Notes: generated from the letters alone by a model not told the origin. A stretch of DNA of 64,000 bases from Cunninghamia lanceolata (GCA_027924645.1 BSBN01000233.1:9566501-9630500); one strand, 5' to 3'; counted from the stretch's first letter, positions 1 to 11,988 are shown. Made by a program: numbers and translations.

Positions 1-48
1 AACACTGATCATCTTGTGAAGATCCCCCGATATTTGCAAACATGATGA

Positions 49-248
49 TGACGTCATCCAGATATGAGGAGGTGCGCAGTAGGTAGATATGATGATGACG
101 TCAGTAGGATATGATGATGACGTCATCAGGATGTTCATCGGCCAGACTTTTGGTATAGGCTCAGCAGGAGGATGTTTCTCCGATGGATCAGGTTGTGCCG
201 ATGAAGGCGATTATCATGCAGTTATATTGCAATATGATGCTGACGTCA
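49..248. promoter_or_regulatory. Cluster of four perfect TGACGTCA palindromes in A 5' LTR
   Basis: TGACGTCA occurs at 49-56, 96-103, 118-125 and 241-248, within 115-310 bases upstream of the TATA box at 362. This palindrome is the classical core site of bZIP factors (TGA/CREB type). The surrounding sequence is rich in GATGATG. An enhancer role is inferred from the clustering and the distance to TATA. Confidence 0.55.
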
Positions 249-361
249 GGGTGATATTTCAAGCGACAGGATATCATGCTGCTGGAGGATGATGATGATG
301 AAGTCTTATACTAGTGTCGTCAGGAGCAAAAGCACCGACATGATATATGCTCATGACCTAG

Positions 362-369
362 TATATAAA
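362..369 (+). promoter_or_regulatory. TATA box of element A 5' LTR
   Basis: TATATAAA, repeated at 5510-5517 in the other LTR, downstream of the TGACGTCA cluster. It would mark the end of U3. Confidence 0.5.
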
Positions 370-1660
370 GTGTTAATGAGGTTGCTGCGGGGTGCATGTG
401 GGATAATTGATATCCTGCATTTTCAAATATCATGATGATGAATCTCGGCGGGAAATGGTTGCGATTAACTGTCTGATGTTCTTCCCAAGGCCGCGGGTTG
501 GTGCGCCATTAATGGCGATTGTTGCAGAGGTATGGGCGATGGCGTGGGCTGATCTAGTACCCGGTTGAAGATCTGGATCCCTAGGCGGTGGCGCAGGGCT
601 CAAAAAATCTTCCTATCTCCTCCCCTACCTGCTGCATTAATGTGTTTGAGCGCCATTTTTATGATACTATGTATCTGGCGGGATTTTTGGTCAACCTGGT
701 AGTTAATGCTGAATACACCCTCCTGCTATATAGTGCAGACGGTGTTATTCATTGGAGGTTGTTGAAAGTTGAGGATTTTTGGCTCTGTAATCCAAAACCA
801 GCTGATCTGGTTGCTCTGTACAGTTTAACTTGTGAGTTTATGTATCTCCTGTTGTGCGATTTGGCATGAATCCACTGATTTCATGGTTGATCTTATATGA
901 GTAATGCTATCTTAGCATGTGTTGTGTTAATTCTGTCTCCAGTATTGCATGTATTCTTCTTCTGAATCTGGATATTTGGGTAATGTTTAGATTCTAGAGC
1001 ATAGAATTCCTATGTTGAATGTCTGATCTTTTAACTTCTGCTCAAGGGGTAGATTAAACTGTTTTCAGGTTGAACATTGGGAAGGGTATACTACAGTAGG
1101 GATGCCATAAGTAGAGATAACTTAACACTCTTCATTGGGAGATATCTGTAAGGCAGATATCATGTGTATCCCCCTGAAATCTGGTTTTAGCTATTCATGC
1201 TGATCATTCACAGGTGTATGTCTACCGACTCCAAGCCCTGGATAGGCACCAATCATGCTGTGTTCTTGTGTTATACACCATGTCTAGCTTTGCATCCAAA
1301 ATTCAAACTAAAACATTTCATACTTCCACCTGTTAGTTGTAGGAGTAGGATTAGGAACCCCCTGCATGCTCTCATACCTAACCAGACACCATGTCCAAGA
1401 ATGTTGCCAGCCTTGTGATCTATCATGCAAATCTTGGTCCATCATGAGAGTATTCTGCCTGTTGTTGTCAAGTTAGATCCTTCTATCTTTGAGCTAGTCA
1501 AGGTTACATCTTGAGTTATAGGGATACCCCCCTTGGTGCGGTAGAACCAGAAGTGAAGGGGAGGCAGCTCACGCAACCTCCTGTATTTAGTTGGCTGAAT
1601 CTGCCTGTGCATTAGAAGTGGCAAACCCTAATGCTGATTCAGAAGAAAAAACCAACAAAG

Positions 1661-1678
1661 TGGCAACTCTACTGGGGA
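1661..1678 (+). other. Primer binding site of element A
   Basis: TGGCAACTCTACTGGGGA, three bases after the LTR end. It starts with TGG as required for pairing to a tRNA CCA end. It equals the element D site (29051-29069, minus strand) except for two G-to-A changes, so both elements very probably used the same tRNA. Confidence 0.8.
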
Positions 1679-2185
1679 GATTGATGTCATATCCATGAAA
1701 GTTTGAGTCTACAAGATAAAGAATAATCAGACCTGGAAACTATTTGTTGCAGCAGAGAAAAGGGTTATATATGTGATTCTGCTGGTGGATGACCCAGAAT
1801 GAAAGAAATCAATCTGTAGCTTCAGCTTGTTTGAAGCTCATTCCTCTTCAAGGAGGTGGCGACTCTGCATCAAAGAGCCTGATAAAAGAACAAAATCAGC
1901 TAGAGAAGAATTTGCAGTTTCTGCAACATATCCAGGTATTTCATATTGTTTGACAGATTCCCTATTTGGTGAGATAGCACTGGTTAAAAGGGGAACATTG
2001 GTGAAAGCAGAGCTTGCATGCTTCTATTAGAACTTACATTGTATTTCAAAGGGCATGCAATGTTGTTCAAAAGACTCATTTAAAGGACTTTAGGCAAGTT
2101 TGAAAAAATAGTCTAAACTTTGAGTGCCTAAAGTCATTGTTTGTAGAAAATCTGAGTAGAGAGGAGGGTTGCAATAACATAAAGG

Positions 2186-3952
2186 ATGTATTATCAGCCT
2201 ATGCACCCTTGTGAAGTGTCAAATGCAAAAATGTATAACAGTCAATCCCAACAATGTAATAAAAGAAGTTTCAACATAGATAGATATAAGCCCATAAATT
2301 TTAGTGGCATTTGTGGCTATCCAAATGCCTTTCCACCTAAAATCAGAAATTTTTTGCCTAAATTTAATGGCATAAAGGATGAATCAGCTGAAAGACACTT
2401 GCAGCAGTTCCTAAATGTGATAGATGATTTTGAGATTGACCATGAAGATGTGGTTATGAGATTATTTGTTCAATCTCTAGATGAAGATGCAAGGGACTGG
2501 TTTTCCTACCTTCCAGCTCACTCTGTCAGCTCTTGGCATGGTTTTAAATCTGCATTTCTAGTATAGTATGGTGAAAGAGTTTCTGAATATGCAGCTATTA
2601 GTGACTTCATGTACATCCATATTGAAGAAGATGAGTTGATCCCAGCCTTTAACCTCAGATTTATGAGGGCATTGAATAGAATTCCAGAATGCATGAGACC
2701 TAATGATGCACTGTGCTTAGTTATCTATTTGGGAGCCTTTGATAAGAAAATGAGTTACAGATTAAGAGACAAGGAGCCTACCACATTGCATCAGGCACAT
2801 CAGTTTGCATTAGATATTGAAAACAATTGGAGGAATGGAATACAAAAGGGTTATTTCTCTGAAAATTTTTGTTGTCCTGCAGCCCCCAGTGTTAATGGAG
2901 GATTTAATTCAGGTATTGACAATGAATGTCATAGCACTCACACCCCTGTTGTCCCAGTTTTTGCATCATTCCAAGTAGATGATGTTTCTATCATAGAGGA
3001 GGATGTCCTTTTTTGCCCAGCAGGTGAAGTTGAAAATAATAATTTTTCAAGTAATATTTGCATACCAGTCCTAAACAAAGAGCCTTCATGTTTAAATGAT
3101 CCAGTTGTGCAGAGTTGTGATCATATGGATCAAGAATCAATATCAGTTTCATCAGGAAGTATTGGAGGGCTGGAAAATGATGCAGATTGTTCAACTTCAG
3201 AGTACATTGAAACAACAAAAATCTTGTATGTGGGGCAATCAGTTGATAAAAATGATATCCATGACCAGTGCATGGATCAGGTTTGTTTTTCTTATGACTC
3301 TGGATCTGATAGTAATGAAGAAGAATTGGAGTGTCATGAAGAAGAAGCAGAGGCCTTTGCAGTGAATGTTAATCCCCTTTATGATGAGCCTGCTGATGCA
3401 TATGATGTTGTGAGTCTTGACTTTCAGTGGTGCAGGATTAACCCTTTGTTTGAGGATGATGATACTGATTTACAAACTGTGAATAATGAATGTTCATCAT
3501 CACCTGATTCAGACATGTGCAACATTGGGTGTGTGGATCAGGTTTTGTTTTCAATATCAGTAGATATTAGGGGTCTCATATTTTCTGAGTATTTTGAACT
3601 GTTGGATCAGCTGGATGAGTGCCTGATAATGTGCAGCAGCCAGATAAATGATAAAGAATGCCAAGAGCAGTATGATGTACTGTCTAAGGGATATAACATA
3701 CATGTGTTGCCTAATGTTGAAGAATATTATGTGTATGGTTACATGTCTACTTCTGAAATCCAAAATGACAGAGCTGAAAATGATGGTGGCAAGCTTTCAA
3801 AATTGGTGGAATATCTTTTTAAGCAGGTGACATTATGGGCAGATATTGCCAATATTTTCAGTTGGGATTGGGATCTTTCAGCTTGGAATCAGGCATTTGA
3901 CAAGAAAAAATTATGGTTTTTCCTTTTTGGCTGCCTGGGGCTGCCAAAATAA
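2186..3952 (+). pseudogene. gag: gag-like protein of element A with long acidic C-terminal tail, one in-frame TAG
   Basis: One frame of 588 codons with a single TAG at 2564-2566. Residues about 55-250 form a retrotransposon gag domain: FLPKFNGI, DWFSYLPAHSVSSWHGF and, after the stop, FNLRFMRALNRIPE and YRLRDKEPTTLHQA. These align with element D gag (EWYKGLPDKSISSWDEF, YGLRDKGPHSLRDA). The TAG falls at the Gln of D's EQYGD, so it looks like CAG to TAG. The last roughly 330 residues are rich in Asp, Glu, Ser and Cys, have no zinc knuckle or protease motif, and contain the twice-occurring pattern DQV(C/L)FS. I do not recognise this tail. Apart from the one stop the frame is open, which suggests recent activity or selection. 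Confidence 0.75.
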
Positions 3953-4806
3953 TGTTTGAAAATATTGTGTTTGGTGATGCAGATCATGATAACTTCATGA
4001 CTCTATGCCCAATGGATAAGGGACTGGCCTGCATCCCAGAGATTTGGTTCTCGCTGCAGGTTTTCACCTGCACGTCCCCAGACAGAGCCACTGTTAGCAC
4101 TCATTTTGACCTGGGGTTGATTCTTCATGATCAGGGGGTTTCTTCATTTGAACCCTTTATCTTCTTGCCCATTTTTCCTAAGTATTGGACCTCCTCAGCA
4201 TTTTTTTCAGCTGCAGCATCATATTTTCCTGAGGAGGAGGTCATCATCATCATATTTCCTTTGATGGTGGTCAGCATCATCATGTTCTCCGTCGACCGGT
4301 TTCTCATCGTCATCATCATATTTCACTATCGGGTGATGTTTGGTTATTATCCTGATGATGCTGATGAGCTACAGTGCGCCCTGATTTGCTTGCGAGGGTG
4401 ATTTCTCAAGTATCCGGTGATCTTCCAATTATCACCTTGCCCAAACATGATGATGAGGTTGCCCCGATATTCTGAAGGGGTTATTCTCTAAGTTGTTCGA
4501 CCTGACTTGTTTTTTCTTAAGGGTCGTCATCATCATCATCATATTTCCAGTTATCACCGTGTTGCTTGCGAGGGTCATCATATTTTCTGCCTTCATGATA
4601 TTTCGCCGGGGTGATATCTTTATCATCGGGTGATCTTGGTTATGATCATCCTGATGATGTTGTTGAAGAGTTCTAAGTGCGACCCGATATTCACTAGGGT
4701 CATCATACTTTGAACGTCAGGATGATCTTAGTCAATATCATCCTGATGATGTTGTATCACTTCTTGTTCGTAGTTTTGTCATCCTGATGATGCTGACGTC
4801 ATCTTA
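3953..4806 (+). other. Element A internal 3' part: GATGATG/CATCATC-rich non-coding DNA
   Basis: After the gag stop no RT, integrase or protease frame is visible. From about 4200 the strand alternates CATCATC and GATGATG runs, with repeated ATCATCCTGATGATG-like inverted units near 4345, 4644, 4735 and 4778, and one TGACGTCA at 4794-4801. I saw no clear polypurine tract directly before the proposed LTR start, so part of this stretch could belong to the LTR. Confidence 0.5.
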
Positions 4807-6805
4807 TGTTGGGGTGATATTTAGTTCTCTGCCTATCTGCATCATGATATTTCCGAAGGAGGGGGTGATATTTTCATATCACCCGGGTGTATGTTTGTTC
4901 CAGCATCATGATGATGCTGATATCAAGGAGATATCCGCCTGTCAGCTTCGTGCATTATCTAGTGGGGGGTGATCTTTTCAAGCATCATCATATTCTTCTA
5001 TCGCCCCGATCTTATAGTAGGAGCTACAGTGCAACCTGATATTTGCACATCAGGATGATATTTCCAAATATCCGGTTGTCTTCTGAATATCATCCTGATG
5101 TTAATATGATGATGACGTCGTCAAGGTCTGGAGGGGGGTCATATTTCTAACACTGATCATCTTGTGAAGATCCCCCGATATTTGCAAACATGATGATGAC
5201 GTCATCCGGATATGAGGAGGTGCGCAGTAGGCAGATATGATGATGACGTCAGCAGGATATGATGATGACGTCATCAGGATGTTCATCGGCCAGACTTTTG
5301 GTATAGGCTCAGCAGGATGATGTTTCTCTGATGGATCAGGTTGTGCCGATGAAGGCGATTATCATGCAGTTATATTGCAATATGATGCTGACGTCAGGGT
5401 GATATTTCAAGCGACAGGATATCATGCTGCTGGAGGATGATGATGATGAAGTCTTATACTAGTGTCGTCAGGAGCAAAAGCACCGACATGATATATGCTC
5501 ATGACCTAGTATATAAAGTGTTAATGAGGTTGCTGCGGGGTGCATGTGGGATAATTGATATCCTGCATTTTCAAATATCATGATGATGAATCTCGGCGGG
5601 AAATGGTTGCGATTAACTGTCTGATGTTCTTCCCAAGGCCGCGGGTTGGTGCGTCATTAATGGCGATTGTTGCAGAGGTATGGGCGATGGCGTGGGCTGA
5701 TCTAGTACCCGGTTGAAGATCTGGATCCCTAGGCGGTGGCGCAGGGCTCAAAAAATCTTCCTGTCTCCTCCCCTACCTGCTGCATTAATGTGTTTGAGCG
5801 CCATTTTTATGATACTGTGTATCTGGCGGGATTTTTGGTCAACCTGGTAGTTAATGCTGAATACACCCTCCTGCTATATAGTGCAGATGGTGTTATTCAT
5901 TGGAGGTTGTTGAAAGTTGAGGATTTTTGGCTCTGTAATCCAAAACCAGCTGATCTGGTTGCTCTGTACAGTTTAACTTGTGAGTTTATGTATCTCCTGT
6001 TGTGTGATTTGGCATGAATCCACTGATTTCATGGTTGATCTTATATGAGTAATGCTATCTTAGCATGTGTTGTGTTAATTCTGTCTCCAGTATTGCATGT
6101 ATTCTTCTTCTGAATCTAGATATTTGGGTAATGTTTAGATTCTAGAGCATAGAATTCCTATGTTGAATGTCTGATCTTTTAACTTCTGCTCAAGGGGTAG
6201 ATTAAACTATTTTCAGGTTGAACATTGGGAAGGGTATACTGCAGTAGGGATGCCATAAGTAGAGATAACTTAACACTCTTCATTGGGAGATATCTGTAAG
6301 GCAGATATCATGTGTATCCCCCTGAAATCCGGTTTTAGCTATTCATGCTGATCATTCACAGGTGTATGTCTACCGATTCCAAGCCCTGGATAGGCACCAA
6401 TCATGCTGTGTTCTTGTGTTATACACCATGTCCAGCTTTGCATCCAAAATTCAAACTAAAACATTTCATACTTCCACCTGTTAGTTGTAAGAGTAGGATT
6501 AGTAACCCCCTGCATGCTCTCATACCTAACCAGACACCATGTCCAAGAATGTTGCCAGCCTTGTGATCTATCATGCAGATCTTGGTCCATCATGAGAGTA
6601 TTCTGCCTGTTGTTGTCAAGTTAGATCCTTCTATCTTTGAGCTAGTCAAGGTTACATCTTGAGTTATAGGGATACCCCCCTTGGTGCGGCAGAACCAGAA
6701 GTGAAGGGGAGGCAGCTCACGCAACCTCCTGTATTTAGTTGGCTGAATCTGCCTGTGCATTAGAAGTGGCAAACCCTAATGCTGATTCAGAAGAAAAAAC
6801 CAACA
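4807..6805 (+). repeat. Element A 3' LTR (start proposed, end firm)
   Basis: Bases 5149-6805 match 1-1657 without gaps. The end is CCAACA. The start at 4807 is chosen because TGTTGG occurs there and nowhere else between the gag stop and 5149, giving a 6-base TGTTGG/CCAACA inverted terminus. The TGACGTCA sites recur at 5197, 5244, 5266 and 5389, and TATATAAA at 5510-5517. The start is only moderately sure because the matching part of the other LTR lies outside the window. Confidence 0.6.
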
Positions 6806-6825
6806 CCAGGGATGCTCTTGCATCA
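6806..6825 (-). repeat. Stub of element B 3' LTR
   Basis: Seventeen of 20 bases match the outer end of B's 5' LTR at 19718-19737; read on the minus strand both begin TGATG. The rest of this LTR lies beyond the left window edge, because element A inserted here. The stub is too short to be certain on its own, but it sits just where B's 3' LTR should begin. Confidence 0.55.
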
Positions 6826-6858
6826 GACATCTAGGGTTAATAAAAAAAAGTGAATCCC

Positions 6859-8347
6859 TCACTTTGCTAGAGCTAAAGGAAAACCAAGACGGTCCACCTC
6901 AGCCTGAGAAATCCATGATGAGTCTTCTTCTAGTCTGCCTTTCCACTTCATAAGATATAATTTGTATTGTCTTCCTCTCATGTTGAGTCCAATTCTACTG
7001 TCCAAAATGTTCTCAAGTTGCTCCAGTGCTTGTTGTGGTAACTGCTTCTTCAAGTCTTCTACAATGCTGTCACTAAAATCTACTTCATGATATTGGTATA
7101 GGTCTGTAATTTTGAAAATCGGTGATATACCCAATGTCTCTCGTAACTCCACTTCATATGTATTTCCTAAATCAAACTTTCTAAGTATCCTACAAGGTCC
7201 AAACTTCTTCATCTTCAACTTGTTGTGCCAACTGGAAATCTTTCTTTTCTCAAGTATACCATCACTTCATCTCCAACTATAAATTCTTTGTGTCTTCTCT
7301 TCTCATATGCTTGTTCTTTATATTTGTTGTTTATTTCTTGCAAATGCTTCTTTACTTGATTATGCATTGTCTCCATATAACTACAAATTCTTCTGCTTCT
7401 GCACTCCTCTTATCTTCCATACTGATGTCTCTCAACTCTTTCACTCTAGGGTTTACTCTGGTAAAAATCTCAAAAGGTGTTCTTCCGATACTTCTATTCA
7501 CTGAATTATTGTATGCAAACTCTACTTGTGAAAGAATCAAATCCCAACTTCCCGCCTTCTCCCCAACCAAACATCTCAACACATTTCCCAAACTCCTATT
7601 CACTACCTCTACCTATCCATCAGTCTGTGGATGAAATGATGAACTCAACTTCAAATCTGTCTTCATCTTCTTCCAAAGTGTCTTCCAAAAATATCCAAGA
7701 AATCTTGTGTCTCTGTCTGAAATTATGCTCCTAGGTAATCCATGCAATCTCACAATCTCCTTGAAAAAAAGATTAGCTACATGTACTATATCAGTTGTCT
7801 TCTTACAAGGTATGAAATTTACCATCTTTAAAAATTTGTCTACTACTACAAATATTGAATCATGTCCTCTCTGTGTCTTAGGTAATCCCATTACAAAATC
7901 CATGCTTATGACTTCCCAAGGTCTCTCTAGTACTGTCAAAGGTTTATACAATCTAGTATTCTGACTACTTCCCTTTGCAACTTGGCAAATTCTACAACTT
8001 TGTAAAAATTTCCTAACATCCTTGAGTATCTAAGGCCTAAAGTAATGTTCACTCACCAAATCCATTGTTTTATCAATGCCAGACTGTCCTGCCAATCCAC
8101 CACTATGCTTCTCCTTGATCAAATTATCACTCATTAAACTCCTAGGTATGCACAATTGGTTTCCTTTGAACAACATATCTTCTTGAATGAAATAGTCCAG
8201 CCACTTACTTTTCTTTGTTACAACAAGGTCTGTACATGCTTTCCAAGGTTCTACAAAATCAAGATCTTCCTCATACATCGTCTTCAATTCTTCAAATCCT
8301 AACACTTCAACTCTCATCTCAGTCAACAAATTTCTTCTCCTACTCAA
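6859..8347 (-). pseudogene. pol: Element B integrase and chromodomain
   Basis: Integrase inserts element cDNA into the genome; the C-terminal chromodomain binds chromatin marks. Seen: HHCC-type zinc region (EKHSGGLAGQSGID, then CRICQ), core motifs [10 protein letters not shown] and [10 protein letters not shown] with both Asp residues, and HPQTDG followed by a TAG at 7613-7615 where element E has Gln (TDGQTEVVNRSLG). The C-terminal part at 7218-6859 is in another frame after shifts near 7350 and contains the chromodomain pattern YKLYLMKWKGRLEEDSSW. Other stops include a TAG before ILKDVRKF near 8027. Broken by stops and frameshifts, so not functional. Confidence 0.85.
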
Positions 8348-8404
8348 TGCATCAGCAAGTTTGTTTGATTTCCCACTCCTATGCTTTAATACAAATGTAT
8401 AACT

Positions 8405-9970
8405 CTACATGAACTCTACCCATCTCATATGTCTCTGATTCAACTTACCTTGACTATTCAAATATTGCAAAGCTTGATGATCTGTATACAACACAAACTC
8501 CTTAGGTAATAAGCAATGTCTCCACTTCTTCAAGGCTTGAATTATGGCATAGAAATCTTGATCATAAACTAAATCTGTTCTCCTTGTATCATTCAATTTT
8601 TCACTCAAATATGCTACATGTCTACCTTCTTGACTTAACATTGCTCCTATTGCATTCCCACTTGCATCACAATTTACTTGAAATACCTTATTGAAATCCG
8701 GTAATGCCAAAACAGGTTGCTCTGTCACTTTCTATTTCAATAATTCAAAACTCTTGTCTAATCCTAATGTCCACTTAAAAATTTTTCTATCACCTCTCAT
8801 TATCTATGTCATAGGGTTACATACTGAACTAAAATTTCTGATGAACTTTTGGTAGAAACTAGCCAATCCTTGAAATGATCTGACTTCTCCAATGCTCTCC
8901 AGTGTAGGCCATTCAACAATTACTCTCACTTTTTCAGGATCCATCTTCAATCCTTCCATAGAAATCACAAATCCCAAGTATACTAATTCTTCCTTCATAA
9001 AAGTACATTTCTTTATGTTTATTAGCAATTTCTCTTCTCTCAATCCATGAAATACTTGTCTCAGGTGCAACAGATGTTCTTCTTTTGTCTTATTGAAAAT
9101 TAGAATGTCATTCAAATATACAATATAAAACTTACCCAAGAATTTCTTCAAAACTTCATTCATCAATCTCATGAAAGTACTTGGTACATTTGTCAGTCCA
9201 AAAGGCATCACTAACCACTCATACAATCCTTCATTTATCTTGAAAGTAGTCTTCCATTAATCTCCTTCTTTGATTCTGATTAGATGGTATCCACTCTTCA
9301 AATCTATCTTTGTGAAATATTTTTCTCCACTCAAACAATCCATGATATCATCCATCCTAGGTAAAGGAAATCTATACTTAACTGTGATCTTGTTGATTGC
9401 TCTAGAGTCTGTACACATTCTCCATTCTCCATCTTTCTTAGGTGCTAACACTACAAGTACTGCACAAGGACTCAAACTTTCTCTAATCAAACCCTTCCTC
9501 AACAATTCATGTATATGTATATTTAATTCTTCATTCTTTGTTGGTATCATTCTATGTGCTGCTTTCTTAGGCAAACTAGCTCCTAGTATAAGATCCATGT
9601 GATGATTGATACTTCTGATCAGTGGCAATCCTTCAGGTACATTGTCTAATATGATGTCTTCATACTTTGTCAGTAAGTCAGTTATCTCCTTTGGTTGTGT
9701 TTCTTCATTATTCAGGGTTTCAGGCTTCTTAGAGATCAAAGCATAACACATATTCTCATGTCTCAAACCATCCAAAAATTTCCTTTCATCTACGAGACAT
9801 ATTCTAGAATTTCCACATACATCACTCTTAGGATCATCTTCCAAAGGAATCAAAGTAATTCTCTTTCCATTTGATGTTATAGTGTATGTATTCTTTCTCC
9901 CATCATGTATATCTTTTCTATCATATCGCCAAGGTCTACCCAACAAAATATGACATACATCCATAGGCAT
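8405..9970 (-). pseudogene. pol: Element B reverse transcriptase and RNase H
   Basis: Reverse transcriptase copies element RNA to DNA and RNase H removes the RNA. Seen in one frame: GRPWRYD, WRMCTDSRAINKITVKYRFPLPR, FTKIDLKSGYHLIRI, then a stop before [25 protein letters not shown], and the catalytic box as YLND near 9110 instead of YLDD. RNase H follows with [20 protein letters not shown] and [11 protein letters not shown]. Three stops break the frame (about 9240, 8800 and 8730) and another TAG follows RWVEFM near 8405. The Asp to Asn change in YLDD is a G-to-A transition and would by itself disable the RT. Confidence 0.88.
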
Positions 9971-10617
9971 AATATCTCACAAGACTTCATCATGATAATA
10001 TCCAATATGAAATTTCACCAAACATTGTTCACTCACCAATACCTTATAATCATCTTGAATCCATGCTATCTAATAGGGTTTAGGGTGTTTCAATCTTTTC
10101 AACTTCAGCTTAGTCACCATCTCTTCTAAAACTAGGTTATCTACACTACCACTATCAATTACAACTTTACAACATTTGCCTCCTAATTTGCATCTCATTA
10201 TGAACAAACATTTCCTCTACAGTGGTTCCTAATTTGTCTCTACTTGAAATAGTGCTCTCCTCATCACAATTGATTCTCCTTTTTCAGGTTTACCAACTAA
10301 ACTAGGTGATCCAATAGGGTCTTCTTCCACATAGGTTGCTCTTCCACTATTCTCTATTCTCTTGCTTGTACTTCCCTAATTACATTCAAATGCTCTATGT
10401 CCTTCACCTCCACACTTAAAATGGGTTCCTTTGAATGTTCTCCTATCAGGTCCTCTTCCTTCTCTTTTACATCCTTCACTCTGGGACTAGGGTTTCCTTT
10501 GTAATAGAAATTTCTATCATCTCTCTGGTATGCATTGTTATCTCTGTCCTTCTTGAATGGGTTCTCTTGTCTGTTCTTCTTTGTATATGATCTTTCTCCT
10601 CTGGAAAATGTTCTACA
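9971..10617 (-). pseudogene. Element B protease and gag C-terminal remnant
   Basis: Minus-strand translation gives CCKVVIDSGSVDNLVLEE near 10190-10130: the aspartic protease active site DSG plus a downstream stretch matching element E (KVLIDSGSTENFVSEEMV). A stop (PY*IAW) follows at about 10070, at a likely Gln. Upstream, a knuckle-like FKCGGEGHRAFEC near 10420-10385 is the remnant of the gag zinc finger. The region is cut at 10617 by element C and continues at 17877. Confidence 0.7.
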
Positions 10618-11974
10618 TGTTGCAAGTATGGGCCTAACTAGTGTTGTCATTGATGTCAACATACTCCTGTTGCATTAATGATAAGGATTGGATGAGCTGT
10701 GTGCTGAGGATATTGAGAAAATTAGTCCTATTCAGGAATAGAGAGTGAGGTAAAGATCCTAGATAAGATGAATATCAGAGGATGCGCTTCAAAGGGTTTA
10801 CAGATATGTGTCTTAATATGATCCAGTAAAGCTTTCAGAGGTCCACGTGAAGATCTGAAGAAGTTATGGCCACTTAAGTAAAACTAGTTCTGGTAGGTGT
10901 TCAGAGGTGACAGAGTGACACAGATAGGTCTGGTGAGATCCAGAAGTGCAATATATTGTTCTGTGGATTTGGTGGAGTGTTTGGGAAGTCAATGTGAATT
11001 TACAACCCAATTGGTTCATGGTCTAGAGGTCCATAAGCATCTATTCCAATATGACAGTGATGACAGACTGTGTTCTTGAGGTTCTAGATGAAGGAGAAAA
11101 TGATTTCAGTGAACAGAAGTAGTATGGATGTTCTTGGTGATTTAGGCAAGCTTGTGGAGGTCTTTGGGTTGTGTCTAGTTTGTGTTGATGGTCCGCATTG
11201 AAGATTGAGCTCATAATTGAAGAATTACTTCCGAATGATGTTGTTCTTCCTAAGTCTGGCCAACCAGATGAGTTACACATCCTGTGGATGATCTTGAAGA
11301 TGTTCTGTGAAGAATGGTGTGTTCCTAAAGAAAGATTGAAGTATTAGATCTGTGTGGATGACAATGTACTGATCCATGTGAAGTCTTTTTGTAATTAGTC
11401 ATATTATATTTATGTATTTTCTCAGTAATGTTTGCCGACTTCGATGATTATCCCTAAGTTGATGTCTTGTATAAATAAGGAGTTGTAAAGTCATTTCAAA
11501 TATATCTTCAGGAGATGAGAATGTTGTAGAGAGGAGCAGAACGAAAGGCAGAGTGGAAGTATTGGGCTTGAATGGAACTGACTCAAGCATGGTGAAGATG
11601 TTATTCTTCAGTTCAATTATGTAATACTTATTATTCTGTAGACAGTGTGTCTCTTGTAGGCAGTGGGCCTCTTGTGAGCAATGTGCTCGGGTAGTGAGAC
11701 CTAATTGGCATGTGCCATTTTATTCTTTCTATTCTTTTAATAGAGAATACAATCTTAGGTTAGTCACCTTGTGATTTTTCCCTTAACTAGGTTTTCCACA
11801 TCAAAAATCTTGGTGTCAAATGTGTTAATGTGTTTCTTCTCTTGAAATGTTGCATTATGTTTACATGATTAATTTACTGATGAATTAAGAAAAGGACTTC
11901 AGTGATTAATTCAAGGAAGTTTTGGACAACTAATTCACCCCACCCCCTCTCAATTGTCTGTTCTAAATCTAACA
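10618..11974 (+). repeat. Element C 5' LTR
   Basis: 1,357 bases, TG to CA, aligned throughout with 16510-17876. TATAAATA lies at 11470-11477. ORFs inside are shadows. Confidence 0.92.
11470..11477 (+). promoter_or_regulatory. TATA box of element C 5' LTR
   Basis: TATAAATA, conserved at 17376-17383 in the 3' LTR, about 850 bases into the LTR, followed by purine-rich leader sequence. Confidence 0.55.
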
Positions 11975-11976
11975 AT

Positions 11977-11988
11977 TAGTATCAGAGG
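11977..11988 (+). other. Primer binding site of element C (initiator tRNA-Met type)
   Basis: TAGTATCAGAGG, two bases after the LTR. It differs from the standard plant copia site TGGTATCAGAGC by G-to-A at position 2 and C-to-G at the last base. Confidence 0.8.

Larger units (their letters stand above)
1..1657 (+). repeat. Element A 5' LTR (partial)
   Basis: Direct repeat partner of 5149-6805, ending in CA at 1657 just before the primer site. The LTR is cut by the window start; if the 3' LTR starts at 4807, about 342 bases are missing. ORFs of 60-93 codons inside it (for example 588-869) are conserved only because the LTRs are duplicates. Confidence 0.85.
1..6805 (+). mobile_element. Element A: non-autonomous gypsy-type LTR element (TR-GAG type), 5' end cut by window
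   Basis: Bases 1-1657 and 5149-6805 are direct repeats of equal length, with only about 20 base differences by eye and no net indel. Both end in ACCAACA. A tRNA primer site follows the first copy. The internal part holds one gag-like reading frame and nothing recognisable as protease, RT or integrase. The element lies in the 3' LTR of element B, because a 20-base stub of that LTR begins directly at 6806. The left end and left target duplication are outside the window. Gag and primer site match element D, so a D-like element probably supplied the enzymes (inference). Confidence 0.85.

Noticed and set aside
588..1418. ORFs of 93 and 73 codons repeated at 5736-6017 and 6345-6566
   Set aside because: They are duplicated only because they lie in the two LTRs of element A; no domain, and the few differences do not favour silent sites.
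9270..9602. Plus-strand ORFs opposite element B pol (also 7290-7734, 7707-7964)
   Set aside because: Shadows of the minus-strand RT and integrase, which carry all the motifs.
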